Origin: Bacteroides sp. OF04-15BH
Lineage (GTDB): Bacteria > Bacteroidota > Bacteroidia > Bacteroidales > Bacteroidaceae
NCBI RefSeq assembly: GCF_003477995.1
Contig: NZ_QUEM01000062.1
Coordinates: 1-6,703, forward strand
Reading direction: 5' to 3'
DNA length: 6,703 bases
In this document: positions 1 through 6,246 of the stretch, piece by piece
Layout of the letters: every line of letters starts with the position of its first letter
Numbering within the stretch: the first letter of the stretch is position 1
Made by a program: the position numbers and the translations under genes
Notes under the pieces: model-generated
The model's input: the letters and a program-made list of their open reading frames with translations, nothing else
What the model was told of the DNA's origin: nothing
Database searches by the model: none

Positions 1-6
1 TCTTTT

Positions 7-25
7 TATCTTTGTCTTATCTTTG
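7..25 (+). promoter_or_regulatory. Two tandem Bacteroides-type -7 boxes upstream of the lipoprotein gene
   Basis: TATCTTTG occurs twice, at 7-14 and 18-25, and each copy fits the Bacteroides -7 consensus TAnnTTTG exactly. The copies are 11 bp apart and belong to a longer direct repeat, TTATCTTTG. The matching -33 TTTG element would lie 19-21 bases upstream, which is at or beyond the left edge, so the promoter cannot be confirmed. Use of either box would give a leader of roughly 50-70 nt before the ATG at 89. It is the only promoter-like sequence seen before the lipoprotein gene. Confidence 0.4.
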
Positions 26-88
26 GTTGGTTCAACGAAGAAACAAAATAAAGATTGAATGAGTTAAACAAGAGATAAAAAAGAGAAT

Positions 89-499
89 ATGAAAACAAAA
101 GAAATTCTTGGAATATTTATGCTATTCCTATGTACATTCAGTTTTATAAGCTGCGATGATGATAATGAACAGACAAATGAATTAACCCCCGAAGCACTTT
201 ATCAGACTTCATGGCGTGGAACAGGGCATTGTGAGGCTTGGACAGTACAAAATATGGGGGTCGGTATGCAATTTGTAGATACTCGGAAAGGGAAAGTAAA
301 TTGGGAAGGTTACGATGAAATTGATATTACTTATACAATAGAAGGGAAATATATCACATTTAATAGCAATGCTTTATATTTGGGTGGAGCCCCTTGGATT
401 ATCAAAAGCTATACCCAAAAACATATAACCATTATACAGAATGAAATTAGTCCGGATAAAGAGAAAGTAGCTACAATTGAATTAGAGAAAATAGATTAA
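89..499 (+). CDS. Small lipoprotein, lipocalin-like fold possible
   Basis: This 136-residue protein starts with a lipoprotein signal peptide: Lys at 2 and 4, a hydrophobic stretch at about 6-19, then lipobox Ile-Ser-Cys with the lipidated Cys at 22. Three Asp residues follow the Cys (23-25). In Bacteroides, acidic residues directly after this Cys are associated with export to the cell surface, so an outer-membrane, possibly surface-exposed location is inferred. The mature part is short and rich in predicted beta strands. It opens with Thr-Ser-Trp-Arg-Gly-Thr (40-45), which resembles the first strand of lipocalin-like lipoproteins (usually a GTW- or SWxG-type motif), but this match is weak. 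The start is the ATG at 89, behind a purine-rich run (77-87) and no clear Shine-Dalgarno. The gene probably shares a transcript with the membrane protein gene 28 nt downstream. Function is unknown. Its AT-rich composition differs from the genes to the right. Confidence 0.8.
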   Translation: MKTKEILGIFMLFLCTFSFISCDDDNEQTNELTPEALYQTSWRGTGHCEAWTVQNMGVGMQFVDTRKGKVNWEGYDEIDITYTIEGKYITFNSNALYLGGAPWIIKSYTQKHITIIQNEISPDKEKVATIELEKID

Positions 500-527
500 A
501 CTGAACCATGGGAACATTAAAAGTAAT

Positions 528-740
528 ATGAAACTGAAATATATATTGAATGTTATACTATTTGTTTTGGCATTATCTTTTTTGTCTATGTGTATATTTA
601 AGACTACAGAGTTAAGTTTAAAATGTATGCAATTTGCTGTATCTATCTCTTGTATAGGAGCAATGTTTTCTACAAAAAGATATAGATACATATTTGCATC
701 TATTGCTTTAATCATTATAGGAATATCTTTTTCACTTTAA
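528..740 (+). CDS. Small three-helix membrane protein of unknown function
   Basis: This 70-residue protein is almost entirely hydrophobic. Likely membrane segments are at residues 5-24, 29-47 and 53-69, separated by short polar turns (Lys-Thr-Thr-Glu at 25-28, Ser-Thr-Lys-Arg-Tyr-Arg at 48-53). The basic residues at 2, 4 and 50-53 could orient it in the inner membrane. It begins 28 nt after the lipoprotein stop with no promoter seen between them, so cotranscription is likely. The bases before the ATG (TTAAAAGTAAT) form no strong Shine-Dalgarno. An overlapping 77-codon frame on the other strand is judged a shadow, because this strand agrees with the upstream gene and shows a coherent helix pattern. 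I recognise no family. A partner or immunity role with the lipoprotein is possible but unsupported. Confidence 0.6.
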   Translation: MKLKYILNVILFVLALSFLSMCIFKTTELSLKCMQFAVSISCIGAMFSTKRYRYIFASIALIIIGISFSL

Positions 741-871
741 ATGTCCATAATAACGATAATGATTTGATTATTGAATGGTATAATAATAGTCCAGTCTACA
801 GATAGCGACTAAAAACGGGGGCAAGGGATGCCCGAATTTGTCCTGCGGAGCTTGAAATTATCCGGGTGCGG

Positions 872-900
872 TAAATCTCCAACTGTTGGTTGGAGATTTA
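872..900. repeat. 12-bp perfect inverted repeat with 5-nt loop
   Basis: TAAATCTCCAAC at 872-883 is the exact reverse complement of GTTGGAGATTTA at 889-900, and TGTTG forms the loop. Neither strand has a clear T-run straight after the stem: AAAAC follows on the plus strand, and CGCACC on the minus strand. A classic intrinsic terminator is therefore not well supported. It could be a protein-binding palindrome or a structured DNA or RNA element. Confidence 0.7.
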
Positions 901-938
901 AAACGGGTACAGACCGAAGTTAATCGCTTGCTTTAAAC

Positions 939-1047
939 GAGCCATTTGTGAGCCATTTGTATATATTGTTTTCGGCTTATAATCAGCATTTTACAAAAAT
1001 CGCATTATACTTGTGAGCCATTTGTGAAGCGTTTGGCAAGCCTTTGA
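939..1047 (+). repeat. Cluster of 11-bp direct repeats (iteron-like)
   Basis: GAGCCATTTGT occurs exactly three times: at 939-949, immediately again at 950-960, and at 1015-1025. After the third copy the same 11-bp spacing continues with two degraded units, GAAGCGTTTGG (1026-1036) and CAAGCCTTTGA (1037-1047). These keep the central TTTG and the A at unit position 2. An 11-bp period places each unit on nearly the same face of the helix, as expected for cooperative protein binding. Candidates are arm-type sites for a tyrosine recombinase or its directionality factor, or operator sites for the AbiEi-like regulator encoded 130 bp downstream. The repeats are directly visible; the role is inferred. 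Confidence 0.75.
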
Positions 1048-1092
1048 TTGAGTTTCCGTTATTCTTCTATTATCAGGTGACACGACAAAAAG

Positions 1093-1125
1093 AAAACATC
1101 TTCGGCAAAATCTTTGTTATGTTTT
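1093..1125. promoter_or_regulatory. Possible operator: 7-bp inverted repeat over the -33 element
   Basis: AAAACAT (1093-1099) and ATGTTTT (1119-1125) are exact reverse complements separated by 19 bp. The right arm overlaps the -33 TTTG of the AbiE promoter. AbiEi antitoxins are known to repress their own operon by binding inverted repeats in the promoter, so this is a candidate site. The arms are short and AT-rich, so chance is a serious alternative. Confidence 0.25.
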
Positions 1126-1155
1126 TGCAGGTGATTACATAATATACTATCTTTG
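1124..1155 (+). promoter_or_regulatory. Bacteroides-type promoter of the AbiE operon
   Basis: A TTTG (-33 element) at 1124-1127 and TATCTTTG (-7 element, consensus TAnnTTTG) at 1148-1155 are separated by 20 bp, inside the 19-21 bp spacing of Bacteroides primary sigma-factor promoters. Transcription would start around 1158-1163, giving a leader of about 20 nt before the ATG at 1180. The leader carries an AAAGGA ribosome-binding site at 1167-1172. Confidence 0.75.
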
Positions 1156-1179
1156 CATATAGAAACAAAGGACATAAAT

Positions 1180-1881
1180 ATGGCTTCATTCAGGAAAGAG
1201 ATACTTGGGCAGATTGAACGGATAGATACCGGGCGTATATTCACGTTCCGGGATTTGTCGTTTGAAACGGAAAAGACCGCTAATGTTGCGGTGCTGCTCT
1301 CCGAACAGAGCCGCAAAGGGGTACTGGTACGGGTTGAAAAGGGGGCGTACTACCGTCCCAAGAAATCAGTGCTGGGGCTGGGAAAGTTGCCTGTCTATCA
1401 GGATGAACAGTTCCGCTACCTGACTGAAAAACTGAACGGCTATATCACGGGGGCTTACATCTATAACAAAATGGGACTGACCGAACAGGTTGCCACAACC
1501 ATAACGATAGCCACTCCTAACCCGGTTCGCCGTTTCCGTTTCAAGAACTTGGATATAGAGTGCGTGAAAGCCTACTGCATGGACTACCCGGATGAAAGCC
1601 TTGTCCCGTACTTGCGGCTGCTCGATGCGATAAAGGACATGAAGCGCATACCCGGAACAACCGGGCAGGACATCTACAACCGGGTCAAAAGCCAATATTT
1701 CAACGGGTACAGCCTGCCGGAACTGGAAAAAATCGTATCTTTGGCGAAAAGTTACCCGCCACGTGTCAGAAAGGTGGTGGCGGATATACTGGGCGACATC
1801 AGACAAACCGTGTTGCAAACAGAAATGGCAAAGACCATTCTTCCCACGACACGGTTCAACTTGGATTATAAAACGGCATAG
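1180..1881 (+). CDS. AbiEi-like antitoxin and autorepressor (DUF6088 type)
   Basis: This 233-residue protein resembles the DUF6088/AbiEi antitoxins that precede AbiEii toxins in Bacteroidota. Known AbiEi proteins counter the toxin without stable binding (type IV) and repress their own promoter through an N-terminal winged helix. The N-terminal 65 residues fit that: a helical segment with FTFRDL (21-26), a recognition-helix-like stretch at about 31-47, and the wing GVLVRVEKGAYYRP (47-60), which is typical of AbiEi proteins. The segment GYITGAYIYNKMGLTEQV (87-104) matches the start of the antitoxin domain. The rest is mixed helix and strand. The start at 1180 is chosen over an in-frame TTG at 1153 because the TTG lies inside the -7 promoter box, while AAAGGA sits 7 nt before the ATG. 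The toxin gene follows after 9 nt. The protein is intact and of normal length for this group. Confidence 0.85.
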   Translation: MASFRKEILGQIERIDTGRIFTFRDLSFETEKTANVAVLLSEQSRKGVLVRVEKGAYYRPKKSVLGLGKLPVYQDEQFRYLTEKLNGYITGAYIYNKMGLTEQVATTITIATPNPVRRFRFKNLDIECVKAYCMDYPDESLVPYLRLLDAIKDMKRIPGTTGQDIYNRVKSQYFNGYSLPELEKIVSLAKSYPPRVRKVVADILGDIRQTVLQTEMAKTILPTTRFNLDYKTA

Positions 1882-1883
1882 GA
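1880..1883 (+). promoter_or_regulatory. Toxin ribosome-binding site overlapping the antitoxin stop
   Basis: AGGA uses the last two bases of the antitoxin TAG stop and lies 7 nt before the toxin ATG at 1891. Terminating ribosomes would cover the site, so translation of the toxin is likely coupled to that of the antitoxin. Confidence 0.55.
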
Positions 1884-1890
1884 CAGAAAT

Positions 1891-2907
1891 ATGAATTTAC
1901 ATTCGGACAAGGAAGCGTTCAAGGAAATCATCGCACTGGCGGCTGAACATTTCGGCTACGAGCAGTCGCACGTGGAAAAGGATTACTGGGTATCGAAGAT
2001 ACTGCGGGATATTTCCATGTCCGAATATGCGGATAAGACCTACTTCAAAGGCGGAACTTCACTTTCCAAAGCCTACGGGCGGATAGAACGTTTCTCGGAA
2101 GATTTGGACTTGTTCGTGTTCACGGGTGATAAAGGTGCGTCCAAGCAGGCAGAAAAGACATTGAACAAGAAACTTTCCAAATACATAGCCGAACTCAATA
2201 GTGACATATACAAGGAAGATTTGTCGGAAACGGGCGGTAATTACCGTAAACTGTATTTCTCGTATGACAATGTATTTCAAGGCGTGGGACTGAAAGAACA
2301 TTTGGAAGTAGAGATAAAATCCTGTGACCTGCCGGACAAAAAACTGATGTTCTACCCGGCGGACAAGCGGGTTATCAAACCGATTGTAACCGCCTTTCTT
2401 GAAAGCATCGGGCAAGAGGAACTGATAAGCACCTACGGGCTGGAAAGTTTTGAAACGCAGTGTATCAACCCCCGAAAGACTATCTGCGACAAGGTTTCAA
2501 GGCTGGTAAAGCTGTCTTACAATGAGGATGCAGCCGCACTGTTGGCAAAGCATATCCGTGACGTTTACGACTTGTCGGCACTCTACCACAATCAGGAATA
2601 TAACGATTACCTACATTCGGAAGATTTCTTGGATGCCATGTACCGGGTGACGATAGAGGACGGACTAAATAAAAACTCCCGTTCGCACTTGTCGCTGGCT
2701 GATGCACCGATATTCAAGGATGCCGAAGCGGTCATGGCGTTACCCGAAGTGGCTACGGCGTACACTACCGATTTGAAGAAACTGACTTTCGACAAAAGCA
2801 AGATGCCGCCGATAGGCAAGGCTGTGGAAGCATTGAAGAACCTGCACGAAATATTAGTGCGTTTTGAAGCCTACCGCACCAAAAAGCAAAATGAAGAACA
2901 ACCGTAA
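1891..2907 (+). CDS. AbiEii/AbiGii-family nucleotidyltransferase toxin
   Basis: This 338-residue protein has the signature of AbiEii toxins, DNA polymerase beta-type nucleotidyltransferases. Related enzymes bind GTP or transfer nucleotides to tRNA 3' ends and so block translation. Motif I is visible as KGGTSLSK (53-60) followed by SEDLDL (69-74), with metal-binding Asp 71 and Asp 73. A third acidic site is likely within EVEI (139-142). The helical motif KTICDK (196-201) and the conserved HIRDVYDL (221-228) complete the family pattern. The N-terminal segment HVEKDYWVSKIL (27-38) is also typical. All key residues are present, so the enzyme looks active. It is cytoplasmic, with no signal peptide or membrane segment. 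It is the second gene of the operon, 9 nt after its antitoxin. The pair may act in phage abortive infection, element stabilisation, or both. The target cannot be read from sequence. Confidence 0.9.
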   Translation: MNLHSDKEAFKEIIALAAEHFGYEQSHVEKDYWVSKILRDISMSEYADKTYFKGGTSLSKAYGRIERFSEDLDLFVFTGDKGASKQAEKTLNKKLSKYIAELNSDIYKEDLSETGGNYRKLYFSYDNVFQGVGLKEHLEVEIKSCDLPDKKLMFYPADKRVIKPIVTAFLESIGQEELISTYGLESFETQCINPRKTICDKVSRLVKLSYNEDAAALLAKHIRDVYDLSALYHNQEYNDYLHSEDFLDAMYRVTIEDGLNKNSRSHLSLADAPIFKDAEAVMALPEVATAYTTDLKKLTFDKSKMPPIGKAVEALKNLHEILVRFEAYRTKKQNEEQP

Positions 2908-2928
2908 AGCTACATCGGCTGTTCTTCA
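2892..2928 (-). terminator. Candidate terminator of the mob operon inside the toxin gene end
   Basis: TGAAGAACAACCG (2892-2904) pairs with CGGCTGTTCTTCA (2916-2928) over 13 positions with a single A-C mismatch, around an 11-nt loop. Read leftward, as the mobC transcript would be, the stem is followed by a T-rich stretch (ATTTTGCTTTTTGG), as in an intrinsic terminator. Read rightward, no T-run follows. The left arm encodes the last residues of the AbiEii protein, so the two convergent units share this sequence. Confidence 0.45.
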
Positions 2929-2950
2929 CTCCATACATTATTATATATAG

Positions 2951-4960
2951 CTATTCTTCCTCCTTAATCAAGTGGCATAACTCCGGGTCGTTCTTAATCC
3001 GGGTTATCTCGTTCTCGACTATCTGCCTGACTTCCTGACGGATGCGGTCATAGTTGGCTTGTATCTCCTCCTGCATCCGGTCGTTGCCGTCCTTGTCGGT
3101 GAAGTCGATAATCTGCGGCAACTTCACGTAACGGGCGGTTTCCCGCTTCACCTTTTCATTGTCCACCACGATTTCACAGTGGAAAATCTTCTGCTCTATC
3201 CGTTCATCGAAATTGTCCGCTACTGCCCCCACGAACATACCTTGCGTGAGGTTGGATATTTTGCTGGCGGGTATCAGGCTGTCCATTTGGGTGCTTATCG
3301 AGGTGGATTTTTCCCGTTGGTTGATTGTCATGCTCTGCCGTTTCTGCAACACCTTTCCGAAACGCTCCGACAGGATTTTCGCCGTTTCACCGACTACCTG
3401 ACCGCTGAACACGTTACCCACAGTATTTTGGATTACACGGCTTTCCTTGTCCCCATAGTCACGGGTAAGCTGGCTGTAATCCTGAAAGCCTAACAGAACC
3501 GCAACCTTGTTGCTTCGGGCGGTCGCAATCAGGTTGTCAAGCCCACGAAAATAAATCGTTGGCAGCTCGTCTATTATCACCGAACTTTTAAGCTGACCTT
3601 TCTTGTTTATCAGCTTCACGATACGGGAATTATATAATCCCAGTGCTGCCGAGTAGATATTTTGGCGGTCAGGATTGTTGCCGACAACCAGTATTTTAGG
3701 CTCTTTCGGGTTGTTGATGTCAAGTGAAAAATCATCACCCGTCATTACCCAGTAAAGGGCGGGTGAAATCATTCTTGAAAGCGGGATTTTCGCACTGGCA
3801 ATCTGCCCCTGCAACTGCTCTTGAGCGTCTGATTCCCAAGCATCTACGAATGGGGAAAGGTAGTTTTCCAGTTCGGGGTAGCTGCGCAAAATGGTGAATA
3901 CATCGGCGTATTTCTTATTTAGCAGTTCAATGGCATGGGGGAACGTGCAATACCTGCCGCCTTGATAGATACGGAGATACCAAATTATAGCCGCCAAAAG
4001 GATAATCGGACTTTCCACGAAGAAATCGCCCTGCTTGCTTATCCAACTTCGATTGAGGTTAAGCATTATCGTGTAGCTTGCTTCGTAGGCATCCGCAATG
4101 TCCGACATGAAGCTGGCATTTATCGGGTTGCATCGGTGGCTCTTGCGTGGGTCGTCAAAATTGATAACGTAAAATTTCGGCTTAACCTTGTAGCCGTCCA
4201 AGTGGTTAAGTAAATGATTGTAAGCGATTTCCGAAAGGTCAGGAAACTTATAATCATACAGGTAGAGCGCAAAACCTTTCTCGATTTGCTGTTTTATGTA
4301 ATTATTTACTACTGCGTATGACTTCCCGCTGCCCGGCGTTCCTAACACGATGCTCGCACGAAAAACGTTTACAACGTTAATATAGCCATTGTTCCACTTC
4401 TTCTTATAGTAGAACCGGGTAGGCAGATTTACAGAATACTCGTTCTCGATAAGCCTTGTTTCCTGCATGAAACTTTCGTTCTCGGTATTAAAGACATCAT
4501 CCATGAGGTTGTTTTTCAACAACCGGGACATCCACGTACCCGCCATGAGCATACAGATATAGCCCACCGAAAGCGTGGCGATATAAAACACGGCATCCGC
4601 CGTATGTGGCAGCGGAAGTTCCAGCAGCCACCAGTTCAGGAAAAACAACACGACACCCGCCGCAAGGCTGCAATGTATCTTCGTCCACGTTATCTTTTCC
4701 TCTTTCACGCCCTTAGTGCCGATGCACGACAGGGCGAGGAACACCACCGCAAAAAGTTTTGTCCAAAGAACGGACGAGAACAGCCCGGTGGTGCGCTGGA
4801 AGTTCCACAGTATCTTGTCTATCACTTCAAAGGTCACTCCCCACTCTTTCAGGGTGGAGTAACAGAACCAGTACACGTTTATTCCCACGAATAAAATACT
4901 GACAGCCCGCATAAAGTCCATGACCCTTGCAAGCCCTCTCAAATCATCCTCTTGCTGCAT
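2951..4960 (-). CDS. mobC: MobC, VirD4/TraG-type conjugative coupling ATPase
   Basis: This 669-residue protein is a type IV coupling protein: a membrane ATPase that docks the relaxase-bound strand at the mating channel and drives DNA export. The N-terminal region has four likely membrane segments at about 18-34, 62-80, 98-115 and 121-140. The RecA-like ATPase follows, with Walker A GTPGSGKS (207-214) and Walker B VIIDELP (461-467; Asp 464, Glu 465). A conserved Gln-containing stretch, GFQDYSQL (491-498), follows Walker B as in the VirD4/TraG family. The C-terminal 60 residues are charged and helical, a likely contact for relaxase. The size, layout and position last in mobA-mobB-mobC match Bacteroides conjugative transposons, where this coupling protein is named MobC. 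It starts 17 nt after the mobB stop. Its ATG has no strong Shine-Dalgarno (ACATACAATT precedes it), which is common in this phylum. No lesions are seen. Confidence 0.93.
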   Translation of the reverse strand: MQQEDDLRGLARVMDFMRAVSILFVGINVYWFCYSTLKEWGVTFEVIDKILWNFQRTTGLFSSVLWTKLFAVVFLALSCIGTKGVKEEKITWTKIHCSLAAGVVLFFLNWWLLELPLPHTADAVFYIATLSVGYICMLMAGTWMSRLLKNNLMDDVFNTENESFMQETRLIENEYSVNLPTRFYYKKKWNNGYINVVNVFRASIVLGTPGSGKSYAVVNNYIKQQIEKGFALYLYDYKFPDLSEIAYNHLLNHLDGYKVKPKFYVINFDDPRKSHRCNPINASFMSDIADAYEASYTIMLNLNRSWISKQGDFFVESPIILLAAIIWYLRIYQGGRYCTFPHAIELLNKKYADVFTILRSYPELENYLSPFVDAWESDAQEQLQGQIASAKIPLSRMISPALYWVMTGDDFSLDINNPKEPKILVVGNNPDRQNIYSAALGLYNSRIVKLINKKGQLKSSVIIDELPTIYFRGLDNLIATARSNKVAVLLGFQDYSQLTRDYGDKESRVIQNTVGNVFSGQVVGETAKILSERFGKVLQKRQSMTINQREKSTSISTQMDSLIPASKISNLTQGMFVGAVADNFDERIEQKIFHCEIVVDNEKVKRETARYVKLPQIIDFTDKDGNDRMQEEIQANYDRIRQEVRQIVENEITRIKNDPELCHLIKEEE

Positions 4961-4977
4961 AATTGTATGTTTTTAAG

Positions 4978-6246
4978 TTAGTCGATGCGCCTTGTGCGCT
5001 TCTTTTTCTTCTTTCTCTTTTGGCGGGCGGTGTCCTGCGGCTCGTCACCGCCTGATGCACCGCCGCCCAGCAAACCGCCGAAAGCACCCAGCACGGAAGC
5101 CACGCCCGAAACGATGTCGGCTTTCGGCGTGAAGCCCTGCTGTTCCTGATGCGTGGGCTGGTCTTGCTGCGGTGCTGCCACTTCGGGCTGGTGTATCTTT
5201 CCGGTTTCGCCCGAAAAACGTTCGTTGAACACGTTCGCCGAATACTCCTTGCCCAAGCGTGAACCGTTCAGCACCACCCGGCTGTCATGGTCGATGAACG
5301 TAACGCCATAGATGCGCCCGCTGTCGTTCTGACGGAATACCACGTCAATGCCCCGCTTCCTTAGCTGCTGTTCCAGTTCCTTGCGGCTGTGGGCGGTCTG
5401 CATGGCATTGGCTACAATCTTCCGGGTGCGTTCTTTCAATTTCCCGTTCTTGATTGCTTCGCCCGATTTCTCCATTCTGCGCTGCACCGCTTCATAACCT
5501 ACCGACTTGCCGATGCGGGAAGCCTTTACCGGGTTGCCTGTCTTTTCGCCCTTGTCGTTCATGGCGGAATAGACAATGCCCTGATAGGGCTTGCCGTTTA
5601 TCTCGCCTTTGACTTCCTCGGCGCACACGTTGTAAGCGGCAAGCAAAGCCTTATATTCCCCGAACGACTGGAAGCGGTAGCCGTAACAAGCCGCTTTCAC
5701 GGTGTTGCCGATTTGGTGCTTCACGTCCCCGGCGGCATAGTCCACCTTTTTAAGTTCCGGACGTTCGGCACGTTCCTTTCGCTCTGCCGGGTGCAGCCCG
5801 TATTTCTTTTCCAGTTCACGGGTGATTTGCTTGCTGCGCCGATGCTCAAACCTGTCATTCAGCGGTCTGCCGTTCTCGTCCACCCGCAACCCCACGATGT
5901 GGATATGGTGGCGGTCGATGTCGGTATGCTTGTACACCAAATAAGGCTGGTCGCCATAGCCCAACTTCCGCATATACTCCCGTGCGATGTCGGAAAGCTG
6001 CTGGTCGGTCAGCACGTCTTCCGGGTGCGGGTTTATGGAAATATGCAGTATCGGCTTCTTGGTGGATAGCTGGACGGGCATCTGCATTTCGAAGCTGCGC
6101 ATACACTCGCCGATAGAGAAATTCCCGTCCTCGCTTAACAGCATCCGGTTGGAGAAAAGCACCTTTGCTTCCTCGCTGTCCACTTTGTTTTGGTTGTATG
6201 CCAGTGCGCCGAACATATTGCCGCCCGTGCTTATTTTGGCAACCAT
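4978..6246 (-). CDS. mobB: MobB, MOBP-type relaxase
   Basis: This relaxase (422 residues from the chosen start) nicks the transfer origin, stays covalently bound to the 5' end and pilots the strand. Motif I is the N-terminal GALAYNQNKV with candidate catalytic Tyr 17. The metal-binding histidine motif is HTDIDRHHIHI (107-117), with His 107, His 114 and His 116. The preceding PILHISINPHP (65-75) is also typical of the relaxase/mobilization nuclease family. Beyond the nuclease domain lie a charged helical region, a Gln/Pro linker (about 360-370), a Gly-rich hydrophobic stretch (376-400) and a Lys/Arg-rich end (408-421). The start is set at 6246 because AAGGA precedes it and the family commonly begins MVAKIS. 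An in-frame ATG at 6258 would add four residues but lacks a ribosome-binding site. The gene overlaps the mobA end by 16 nt, so translation is probably coupled. Confidence 0.92.
   Translation of the reverse strand: MVAKISTGGNMFGALAYNQNKVDSEEAKVLFSNRMLLSEDGNFSIGECMRSFEMQMPVQLSTKKPILHISINPHPEDVLTDQQLSDIAREYMRKLGYGDQPYLVYKHTDIDRHHIHIVGLRVDENGRPLNDRFEHRRSKQITRELEKKYGLHPAERKERAERPELKKVDYAAGDVKHQIGNTVKAACYGYRFQSFGEYKALLAAYNVCAEEVKGEINGKPYQGIVYSAMNDKGEKTGNPVKASRIGKSVGYEAVQRRMEKSGEAIKNGKLKERTRKIVANAMQTAHSRKELEQQLRKRGIDVVFRQNDSGRIYGVTFIDHDSRVVLNGSRLGKEYSANVFNERFSGETGKIHQPEVAAPQQDQPTHQEQQGFTPKADIVSGVASVLGAFGGLLGGGASGGDEPQDTARQKRKKKKKRTRRID

Larger units (their letters stand above)
741..1179. other. Structured non-coding region between AT-rich genes and the AbiE operon
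   Basis: No convincing reading frame fills these 439 bases on either strand. They hold, in order, a short GGGCA/TGCCC inverted repeat (819-833), a 12-bp perfect hairpin (872-900), an 11-bp direct-repeat cluster (939-1047), a possible operator (1093-1125) and the promoter of the AbiE operon (1124-1155). Base composition shifts here from AT-rich on the left to more balanced on the right. This mix would suit an element end, a recombinase or accessory binding region, or a large regulatory region. The sequence does not decide between them. Confidence 0.6.

Noticed and set aside
482..715. A 77-codon minus-strand frame overlapping the small membrane protein gene
   Set aside because: Its hydrophobic residues mirror the other strand. 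The plus-strand frame follows the lipoprotein gene in the same direction and gives a cleaner three-helix protein.
816..834. CGGGGGCAA in the left non-coding region resembles CGGGGGTAA on the minus strand at the right edge, possibly paired transfer-origin or end sequences
   Set aside because: The shared stretch is only about 9 bases with one mismatch, too short to separate from chance.
1147..1156. CTATCTTTGC resembles the CTnDOT integrase core target GTAnnTTTGC
   Set aside because: It differs at the first base and is fully explained by the -7 promoter box. No crossover junction or second copy is visible.
741..1179. CRISPR array suggested by repeats
   Set aside because: Units are 11 bp, partly head-to-tail and without regular spacers, unlike CRISPR repeats.
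1366..1818. A 150-codon open frame on the minus strand opposite the antitoxin gene
   Set aside because: It is antisense to a well-supported gene with its own promoter and ribosome-binding site, and its translation resembles no family.
5389..6069. A 226-codon open frame on the plus strand opposite mobB
   Set aside because: It lies wholly antisense to a relaxase with clear motifs and is explained by the codon bias of that GC-richer gene. It has no recognisable domain.
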